Source: Trichocoleus sp. FACHB-40 | GTDB lineage: Bacteria; Cyanobacteriota; Cyanobacteriia; Cyanobacteriales; FACHB-T130 | Assembly (NCBI RefSeq): GCF_014695915.1 | Contig: NZ_JACJPF010000103.1 | Location: 1-64,000 of the forward strand | DNA length: 64,000 nt | Reading direction: 5' to 3' | In this document: in pieces, positions 57,281 through 64,000 of the stretch | Numbering within the stretch: the stretch's first letter is position 1 | Layout of the letters: the number at the start of each line of letters is the position of its first letter | Made by a program: the position numbers and the translations under genes | The notes under the pieces: model-generated | Database searches by the model: none | Told to the model about the DNA's origin: nothing | The model's input: the letters and a program-made list of their open reading frames with translations, nothing else

Positions 57281-58240
57281 TTATACTCCCTCTTTGCTGG
57301 TTCCGAGGCTGATAGGGGGTGAGGTTCTGCAAAATTCAAGAATTGCCGAATAAATTTCATTGGGGCAATTTGCCGCCGCATCGTGTCCGCAATTTGGAAT
57401 AATCTGGAATTTGGAACCGGGTAAATGGGCGTGTAGTTTCTCCCCATCTTGAAAAGGAAACCACTGATCTTGTGCGCCCCATAAAATGAGAGTGGGAGTT
57501 GCGATCGCGCTCAGTTTATCTTGTACATTACGAATCAGATTCGGTTGATTCTGTACCAAAAACTGAATTTCTCGCGCCGCGTGTTGTAAATCTTCGGCAG
57601 TTTTCGTCAAAGCATTCGGAAATTCAATGTACGGATAAGTAATCCAATACACTTCTTCTGCTGTTATCTGTGCTGGATCGAAAACAACTTCACGCCGCCC
57701 CACCGCCACAATTTGCCTCATCAACGGTGCAAGCAGTTTTGTTAACCGCATATCGTCCGCTATCCGCACTAAATCCAGGGGCAAATCTGCCAACAATTGC
57801 ATACCCCAGAATGGCAATTTTTTTAGAAAAATTGGTACATTTATTACTACTAACTCAGAAAATAATTCTGGATTATTCTGAGCAGTAGCCAGTGTCACCA
57901 ACGCTCCCAGTGATTGTGCAACCACTACAGCGGGTTGATCACACAAGCGTCTCATAATTCTTTCTAGTTCGACAGCTTGATGTCCCAATGTTTCTGGATG
58001 TAGTGGCTTTTCGGAAAACCCGTGTCCTTTGGCATCGAAACAAATGACGCGAAAATGTTGTGCCAGTGTGTCTACGAGGTAACGCCAATTATAGCTCCAA
58101 CTGGCAACTCCATGCACCAAAAATAGCGGTTTGCCTGTGCCTTTCTCGCCATAAGCAATTTTTACAGGATGTCCGTTAGCGTCGGTAATTGTTACTGTTT
58201 GACGCCCTTGTGGAAATGTGGCTCGCCACCAGTCTTTCAT
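57281..58240 (-). CDS. Alpha/beta hydrolase (319 aa)
   Basis: LVHGVASWSYNWRYLVDTL oxyanion region, VICFDAKGHGFSEKP, nucleophile AQSLGAL, acid WGAQDQW, histidine PNCGHDAA. Esterase or haloalkane-dehalogenase-like; substrate unknown. Confidence 0.9.
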   Translation of the reverse strand: MKDWWRATFPQGRQTVTITDANGHPVKIAYGEKGTGKPLFLVHGVASWSYNWRYLVDTLAQHFRVICFDAKGHGFSEKPLHPETLGHQAVELERIMRRLCDQPAVVVAQSLGALVTLATAQNNPELFSELVVINVPIFLKKLPFWGMQLLADLPLDLVRIADDMRLTKLLAPLMRQIVAVGRREVVFDPAQITAEEVYWITYPYIEFPNALTKTAEDLQHAAREIQFLVQNQPNLIRNVQDKLSAIATPTLILWGAQDQWFPFQDGEKLHAHLPGSKFQIIPNCGHDAAANCPNEIYSAILEFCRTSPPISLGTSKEGV

Positions 58241-58378
58241 ATATTAAAAATTAGATATGTTTTCCTTAAAATTAAATCATGACAGAATTCCCATTTTTCC
58301 CTGGAAATTCAGTTTTTTCAACAACCTGGTCTAAATACGTCCTAAATTTAACAAAGTTTAATTTTTTATGGGTAATTT

Positions 58379-58882
58379 TTAAAAATTTATCACTTGCCAC
58401 AATAGTCTTAGGATAACAATACTCAGAGCTGCGATCGCGATTACAAAAAGCATCAACCCGCCCAACAGCAGTATGATAAACCACCAATCTGCCCTTTGGC
58501 TCTGTCGAGGGGAATCTAGGTGAGCTTCCAGCAAAGCGATATTTTTGACATTGGCTTTCCAGGTAGCATCAAAAAAATCCCCCACAACTGGCACAGTGCC
58601 AGCTAATGTCTCTAAAACGATATTTAACACCATTCGCACCAAAGTTTCTCGCGGCAGTCCCAGCAGCGCTGCTTCTAGTACGATATAAGCTGAAAAGCCG
58701 CTTCCCAGAATATCTCCGCCTCCCGGTAGAAGTCCTAGTAGGGGATCTATGCCTATTCGATAGGATGTTCCCGGAATTGGAATCGCGTTATCCAAGATAT
58801 AGCTTAAGCGGCGTACCCGCCTGAGTTTAGCAGCCTTGGCAATTTCTGATTTCGGGGAAGGTTTTGCAGGAGGTTGAGACAT
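58379..58882 (-). CDS. DUF4112 membrane protein (167 aa)
   Basis: LDNAIPIPGTSYRIGIDPLLGLLPGGGDIL and VPVVGDFFDATWKANVKN are the DUF4112 signature; a C-terminal TM follows. Function unknown. Confidence 0.9.
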   Translation of the reverse strand: MSQPPAKPSPKSEIAKAAKLRRVRRLSYILDNAIPIPGTSYRIGIDPLLGLLPGGGDILGSGFSAYIVLEAALLGLPRETLVRMVLNIVLETLAGTVPVVGDFFDATWKANVKNIALLEAHLDSPRQSQRADWWFIILLLGGLMLFVIAIAALSIVILRLLWQVINF

Positions 58883-58984
58883 TACAACGAAGTAGTAGTC
58901 ACTTAAGAGTTGTTAAGTTGTCAAGTTGTTAGAACTCAACAACCTTTCAATGTTCAAAGGTTTAAATGCCAACGGACACCTAGT

Positions 58985-59155
58985 TTAACACTGCAAACCT
59001 ATCTCCTCTGGTGGTATTTCTTCTATCGTCGTCAGCGTTGAACTGGCTGCTTGTTCCATTTGAGATAACAGCTTTTGGGCTTCAATGTCTCCCTTTTGGG
59101 CTAAATTCTTGAGGTAGAATTTAATTTCTTCGGCTAGGGCGTTGGGAATATACAT
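58985..59155 (-). CDS. Small soluble protein (56 aa)
   Basis: MYIPNALAEEIKFYLKNLAQKGDIEAQKLL..., TPR/Sel1-like helix pair with acidic tail. Found by direct reading; no family name. Confidence 0.6.
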   Translation of the reverse strand: MYIPNALAEEIKFYLKNLAQKGDIEAQKLLSQMEQAASSTLTTIEEIPPEEIGLQC

Positions 59156-59397
59156 AACTATCCGTCCGTGTGCGGATGTGCGCTTCCTTTATGAATGATA
59201 GCTCGGTGCAGGCGCTCTCGTGAAGATGTTATTGACATCAGCGAATTTCTTTGATAGCAGCCCCCTAGAGGTTGAGATTGTTTAATGGAAGACAGTCTGC
59301 TGGGGAAAACTCGTTAGAATCAAGGGTAGAGGGGTTTAAAATTTGCATCCCTTTAATTTGCTTGAAATTGATTTTTGTTGAGTTTGTACCTAGTTTT

Positions 59398-59589
59398 ATG
59401 GAATCAAGTGGCCAGTCCGCCAACTCTTCTGACCAACCTCCTCCTCAAAGGTGGGCAGAGTTTCTGGGAACTGCGATCGCGCTCATTACTCTGACTTTGC
59501 CTGTGTTTGCGATCGCCCACTACTCCCCTAGTCGGGTCGAAACCTTACAGCGGCCTACCCTATACTCATTACCCTTGCCAGAAGATTGA
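59398..59589 (+). CDS. Single-TM protein (63 aa)
   Basis: Start MESSGQSANSSDQ; TM WAEFLGTAIALITLTLPVFAI; two HIP1 sites within the TM codons. Function unknown. Confidence 0.6.
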   Translation: MESSGQSANSSDQPPPQRWAEFLGTAIALITLTLPVFAIAHYSPSRVETLQRPTLYSLPLPED

Positions 59590-59792
59590 TGGACTCCTCA
59601 ACTACCTTCACCTAAACTGGTGTAGCTGCACTCAAGCGGGATCTGGACACTCAGCGATTATCTGCTGACCGTCTTCCCGTAGAATGCTACACGGGGGCTG
59701 TTTGCAAGGATGAGATTTAATCAAGTCTCAGCTTTTTTTCCTTAGAGCCTTACAAGCTACCCCAAACCAACGTGTCGCTTAGGAGTAAAGTT

Positions 59793-60308
59793 TTGGATTT
59801 ATCACGCATTCCTGCACAACCCAAACCAGGTCTGATTAATGTACTGATTGAGATTACTGCTGGTAGCAAGAACAAATACGAATACGATAAGGACTTGGAA
59901 GCCTTTGCCTTAGACCGGGTGCTTTATTCTTCTGTGCAGTACCCCTACGACTACGGCTTTGTGCCAAATACCTTGGCTGATGATGGCGATCCCCTGGATG
60001 GCATGGTGATAATCGAAGAACCAACCTTTCCGGGGTGTGTAATTGCTGCGCGACCGATTGGAATGTTGGAGATGATAGACGGAGGCGATCGCGACGAAAA
60101 AATTCTCTGCGTTCCCGACAAAGACCCGCGCTACGCCCACGTAAAATCTCTCAAAGACATCGCCCCCCATCGGCTGGATGAAATCGCGGAATTTTTTAAG
60201 ACCTACAAAAATTTAGAAAAGAAGGTCACGGAAATTCGCGGTTGGAAAGATGTCGAAGAGGTGATGCCGCTGGTGGAACAATGTGTTATAGCGGGTCGCA
60301 ATAAGTAG
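59793..60308 (+). CDS. ppa: Inorganic pyrophosphatase
   Basis: Started at TTG 59793 (read MDLSRIPAQ), 7 nt after AGGAG; this gives the family's normal 171 residues. [30 protein letters not shown] has the metal-binding DDGDPLD. Hydrolyses PPi to drive biosynthesis. Confidence 0.95.
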   Translation: MDLSRIPAQPKPGLINVLIEITAGSKNKYEYDKDLEAFALDRVLYSSVQYPYDYGFVPNTLADDGDPLDGMVIIEEPTFPGCVIAARPIGMLEMIDGGDRDEKILCVPDKDPRYAHVKSLKDIAPHRLDEIAEFFKTYKNLEKKVTEIRGWKDVEEVMPLVEQCVIAGRNK

Positions 60309-60509
60309 CACTATCGGATAAAGCGGGAAAAAATTGTGAGCAGATGGTTTTTGAAGGTTAAAATCAACTGTAGCTCACAAAATTTTCCCTACTTACAAAC
60401 ATGGTGCTGATAGGGCCATAATGGGGAAGGTGCAGAGCCTGTAAAAGGAAGCATTTAGCACAAATGCACCTGCACTTTCAAAAGCATTGGTGGTAAGTAC
60501 CCGTCTTCT

Positions 60510-60899
60510 ATGCAGCGATCGCTCCTTCTATCGAAAATTCATAGATGCACCCTCACAGGTTCCCATCTGGACTATGTGGGTAGTATCAGCATTGATAAAG
60601 CTTTGTTGGATGCCGCTGGTATATTACCTTATGAGCAGGTGCAAGTTGTTAATATTGCTAATGGAGAGCGGTTCATTACCTATGCGATCACTGCACCAGA
60701 AAATTCTGGTGTGGTTGAACTAAATGGTGCAGCGGCACGTCTGGGAATAAAGGGCGATCGCTTAATAATTATGACTTACGCACAACTTAGCCCCGAAGAA
60801 CTGAAAACTTATCATCCAACGGTTGTCCTCGTAGACGGGGAAAATCGCCTGGTGGAAGTCCGACGCTACGACGATCTGCAACTCTTGCAGCTAATGTGA
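60510..60899 (+). CDS. panD: Aspartate 1-decarboxylase
   Basis: 129 residues; self-cleavage at G24-S25 (YVGSISID) makes the pyruvoyl group. Provides beta-alanine for pantothenate and CoA. ATG 60510 gives [16 protein letters not shown]. Confidence 0.95.
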   Translation: MQRSLLLSKIHRCTLTGSHLDYVGSISIDKALLDAAGILPYEQVQVVNIANGERFITYAITAPENSGVVELNGAAARLGIKGDRLIIMTYAQLSPEELKTYHPTVVLVDGENRLVEVRRYDDLQLLQLM

Positions 60900-60907
60900 T
60901 CTAGCAT

Positions 60908-61843
60908 ATGTCTTCTTTAGAGCCAGCCGCAGCAAATCCCCAAATGTCTAACCAAGCACATCTTTCAAGTAACGCTGATACCAAGTTTGTTGTCCAGTTT
61001 TGGGGGGTGCGCGGCAAAATTGCCGCTACAGGAAAACAGACAATTCGCTACGGTGGTAATACCCCATGTCTAGAGATGCGGGTAGGCGACAAACGGTTAA
61101 TTTTTGATGGTGGAACTGGCTTGCGAATTCTGGGTAACAATTTGTTGCGACAGATGCCAGTGGAAGCTTATATATTTTTTACTCAGACGGAAATCGCTCG
61201 TATTCAAGGAGTGCCTTTTTTCGTTCCCGCCTTTATTAAAGGTAATTGCTTTCACATTTACGGCGCAGCTGCATGTAACGGCGCATCTATTAAACAAAGT
61301 CTCAGCGACCAGATGACACCGCCAAATTTCCCTGTTCCAATTCAGGTGATGCAGTCTGACTTGAAATTTTACGATCTTACTCCCGGTGACACGGTGACAC
61401 TAGGAGAAATTGAGATTGAAACCTGCTTAACAAAAGACTCCCTAAAGACAATTGGCTACCGAGTCACCTGGGATGGACACACTGCTGTCTATGTCACTTG
61501 TGCAGAACATAACTTGAAAGCCTCAGATAAAAATTTGCTGCACTTAGTCCGTCAAGCAGATTTGCTAATTTACGACAGCGCATCTAATTCGCAAGAAACC
61601 GGAGATTGCGGGTTGCATGGAAAGTCGGTGAAGTCTTGCGCTGATGAACTTGAGCCTTGGGATAACTGCTTTTGGCAAACCTGCGTTGAGACGGCTCATA
61701 CTGCGGGTGTTAAACAGGTGGTAATGTCTTGTTACGAGCCTGACTACAACGATGATTTTCTCGACTTGATGGAACAGCAAATTCAGTCAGCTTTTCCCAA
61801 TAGTTTACTGGCTCGTGAGGGAATGATTTTGTCGGTGTATTAG
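60908..61843 (+). CDS. MBL-fold protein with broken metal site (311 aa)
   Basis: FWGVRGKIAATGKQTIRYGGNTPCLEMR and DGGTGLRILGNNL match beta-lactamase-fold phosphodiesterase-like proteins. Where family members have HTHWDHIQG this one has TQTEIARIQG, and the late histidines are also changed. Catalysis is doubtful; it may be a regulator. Nine nt after panD. Confidence 0.75.
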   Translation: MSSLEPAAANPQMSNQAHLSSNADTKFVVQFWGVRGKIAATGKQTIRYGGNTPCLEMRVGDKRLIFDGGTGLRILGNNLLRQMPVEAYIFFTQTEIARIQGVPFFVPAFIKGNCFHIYGAAACNGASIKQSLSDQMTPPNFPVPIQVMQSDLKFYDLTPGDTVTLGEIEIETCLTKDSLKTIGYRVTWDGHTAVYVTCAEHNLKASDKNLLHLVRQADLLIYDSASNSQETGDCGLHGKSVKSCADELEPWDNCFWQTCVETAHTAGVKQVVMSCYEPDYNDDFLDLMEQQIQSAFPNSLLAREGMILSVY

Positions 61844-62180
61844 TTATATTCCACTACCTAAATCCGGTGGTAAAACGCGCGATCGCTATAGTTCTTTGGC
61901 GCGCAACCGTCGAAAATCGTTGTTACAGCAATATTTATATCGTTTTATTTCTACTTACTGTATCACCTCTAACAATATTTATTTTTAGAAAATTATAGGA
62001 TGTCTGGCAAGTAAGTTTGCGGTCTTTTAATAACATCAACGTCTTTCCTGGCTCGCTTCTTTAGGAGTTAGGAGTAACTGATGCCTAAGGGTTGTTTAGT
62101 TAGCTTGAGCGGCTAACGTATTCAGCCTAATTCGGTATGCAAACTTGCTGTTTCTGTGTTCCTATCAAGACTGTACAGAT
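61844..62180. other. Intergenic region
   Basis: 337 bp, one HIP1 site, no ORF or RNA recognised. Confidence 0.4.
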
Positions 62181-63863
62181 ATGCAATTTAAAACTAAACG
62201 GGCTGTTACTTATTTAGCAGTTCAAACTGCACTGATTGGGATTTTACCGACAGTAGCACAAGCATTTTCATTCACCCTACAAGAAGCCACAATTCCTGAA
62301 ATTAATCAGGCTTTTGACTCTGGACGGCTCACCTCTGAGCAACTGGTTCAGCTTTATCTAAACCGGATTGAAGCCTACGATGTCAACGGGCCCAAACTAA
62401 ACAGCTTCATCACCATCAATCCCGATGCGCTAAAGACAGCAGCAGCACTAGATTTAGAGCGGCAGACCACAGGAGCAAGAAGCCCACTACATGGAATTCC
62501 CGTCCTCCTCAAAGACAACATCGACACATTTGATCTGCCCACCACAGCAGGTTCTGTTGCTCTGGAGGGATCGATTCCACCAAACGACGCTTTCATCACT
62601 CAGCAACTTCGAGATGCAGGTGCAATCATTCTGGGAAAGGCAAGCTTGACAGAGTATGCCAATTTCCTGACTAACGGGATGCCTGCTGGTTACAGTTCGC
62701 TAAACGGCTACACGTTTAACCCGTATAACCCGGTTCCTCTCCCAGGCGGAGATGGCAGAGCTATCCTTTCTCCGGGTGGCTCTAGTGCGGGTTCAGCAGC
62801 AGCGGTGGCGGCTAACTTAGTGACAGTTGCGATAGGAACTGAAACTTCTGGTTCAATTCTCAGTCCCGGTAATCAAAACTCAGTTGTAGGCATTAAGCCT
62901 ACGGTGGGACTGGTTAGCCGGGATGGGATTATTCCAATTGCTGCCAGCCAAGATACCGCAGGCCCCTTTGGGCGCACGGTGACAGACGCAGCCATCCTCT
63001 TAGGCGCACTTACAGGGGTAGACTCCAACGATCCGGCAACCCTCACCAGCGCAGGTAAGTTTTATAGCGACTATACCCCTTTTCTCAAGGCGGATGCACT
63101 CAAAGGGGCGAGGATTGGTGTTCCCAAAGACTTTTATTGGGATTCACTGTCTGATGAGGAGAAGACGATTGCCGAAGAAGCGATCGCCATCATGGAGAGC
63201 ATGGGGGCTGAAATTATTGATGCTAGTATCTCCACAGCCAGAGAATTGTCTACCTTCAGCTCCTCGGTATTGACTTACGAGTTCAAGCGCGACCTCAACG
63301 CTTACCTTGCTAGTCTGGGGCCAGACGCTCCTGTGAAGACTCTGGCTGATGTAATTGCTTTTAATGAGGCAAATGCTGAGATTGCCTTGAAGTATGGGCA
63401 GACTCGTGCTTTGGCATCGGAAGCGATCGACCTGTCGCCAGCAAGCGACGATACAATCAAGTACCTCAGCGATCGCGCAACAGACCTGCGCCTTGCAAAA
63501 GAACAAGGGCTTGACTTCCTCATCGACACTTACGATCTAGATGCTGTTCTGTTTGCTGGAACCAGAGGCGCATCCATCGGAGCTAAGGCAGGATATCCCA
63601 CCATTATCGTTCCGGCTGGATATCAAGCAAACTTGGCACCCTTCGGCATCAGCTTCTTAGGTAAGGCTTACACAGAGCCAACGCTGCTTGGGTTAGCTTA
63701 TGCTTATGAGCAGGCATCGCTGGTTCGTCGTCCTCCTACCAGTACACCTCCACTGGCGGGCGAAACTATCCCCGAACCTGGAACCGTTGCGGCACTAGGA
63801 TTATTTGCTCTAACTGGCATTGGCTTAAGGCTACAGCGACGTAAAGCCATGAGTAGCAGTTAA
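62181..63863 (+). CDS. Secreted amidase with PEP-CTERM anchor
   Basis: Start MQFKTKRAVTYLAV. Signal peptide to about residue 28, amidase-signature core (GIPVLLKDNID lysine; GGSSAGSAAAVAANL and GTETSGSI serines). C-terminus IPEPGTVAALGLFALTGIGLRLQRRK is a PEP-CTERM exosortase signal. Extracellular hydrolysis of amides; substrate unknown. Confidence 0.9.
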   Translation: MQFKTKRAVTYLAVQTALIGILPTVAQAFSFTLQEATIPEINQAFDSGRLTSEQLVQLYLNRIEAYDVNGPKLNSFITINPDALKTAAALDLERQTTGARSPLHGIPVLLKDNIDTFDLPTTAGSVALEGSIPPNDAFITQQLRDAGAIILGKASLTEYANFLTNGMPAGYSSLNGYTFNPYNPVPLPGGDGRAILSPGGSSAGSAAAVAANLVTVAIGTETSGSILSPGNQNSVVGIKPTVGLVSRDGIIPIAASQDTAGPFGRTVTDAAILLGALTGVDSNDPATLTSAGKFYSDYTPFLKADALKGARIGVPKDFYWDSLSDEEKTIAEEAIAIMESMGAEIIDASISTARELSTFSSSVLTYEFKRDLNAYLASLGPDAPVKTLADVIAFNEANAEIALKYGQTRALASEAIDLSPASDDTIKYLSDRATDLRLAKEQGLDFLIDTYDLDAVLFAGTRGASIGAKAGYPTIIVPAGYQANLAPFGISFLGKAYTEPTLLGLAYAYEQASLVRRPPTSTPPLAGETIPEPGTVAALGLFALTGIGLRLQRRKAMSSS

Positions 63864-63955
63864 TTTCCTGTGGGTGTCCTCACAAACTCTCATCAAGCCC
63901 TACGCTATGCCTTGTGTAACAATTTTCTGGGATTGCTGTAACTGATTCATCAGAT

Positions 63956-63981
63956 GACGAGCGGGCTAACCCCCGCTCGTC
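63956..63981 (+). terminator. Hairpin after the amidase gene
   Basis: GACGAGCGGG/CCCGCTCGTC with 6-nt loop; weak T tract. Confidence 0.6.
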
Positions 63982-64000
63982 AAGTCTCCAGTCCCGGATA

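Overview
The window is cyanobacterial DNA. HIP1 octamers (GCGATCGC) occur throughout, and the right half carries apcF, three psaK genes, an OCP-like domain protein and the acyl-ACP reductase/aldehyde-deformylating oxygenase pair. The gene style suggests a filamentous, Oscillatoriales-like species; the genus cannot be fixed from sequence alone.

Positions 1 to about 29,800 are a large mobile island, cut by the left window edge. Its core is a Mu-type transposition module on the minus strand: a small RHH-like regulator, a MuA-like DDE transposase, a MuB-like AAA+ ATPase, then a chain of overlapping small DNA-binding and zinc-ribbon genes. Plus-strand XRE regulators with palindromic operators oppose it. 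A GIY-YIG nuclease flanked by two copies of the Mu-type HTH domain, and a 49-residue stand-alone copy of that domain, lie nearby. A long minus-strand block (28.0 to 16.5 kb) looks plasmid- or conjugation-like: an actin-like ParM with a ParR-like partner, a membrane-anchored FtsK/VirD4-type ATPase, an M23 peptidase, a lambda-R-type lysozyme, a gp32-like ssDNA-binding protein and a DUF1064 nuclease. Several iteron-like arrays and a 14-bp palindrome family are scattered through the island. Four repeats of a TnsB/MuA-site type at 29,562-29,796 mark a probable right end that abuts the 5' half of a tRNA-Ser.

Positions 29,880 to 33,548 are a dense array of 31 tRNA-like genes, all on the minus strand and covering 19 amino acids plus a CAT tRNA that could serve Ile. 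It contains an HNH endonuclease gene, two tRNAs with the same 22-nt insertion in the T loop, two Leu-anticodon tRNAs with a short variable arm, and a spacer RNA that joins a mimic of the 23S rRNA GTPase-associated centre (E. coli 1051-1108) to a sarcin-ricin-loop-like hairpin. In the ribosome these two elements together form the translation-factor binding site. I know of no description of such an RNA, and it is the main finding here. A 66-codon ORF and a strong hairpin precede the array.

Positions 34 to 64 kb are ordinary chromosome: a repeat-rich junction, apcF, NtcA-controlled glnA, a methyltransferase, lipoate ligase, an S2P protease, three psaK genes around trpF, folE, SDR/accA/aar/ado (fatty-acid to alkane metabolism), an ABC permease, ppa, panD, an MBL-fold protein with a broken metal site, and a secreted PEP-CTERM amidase.
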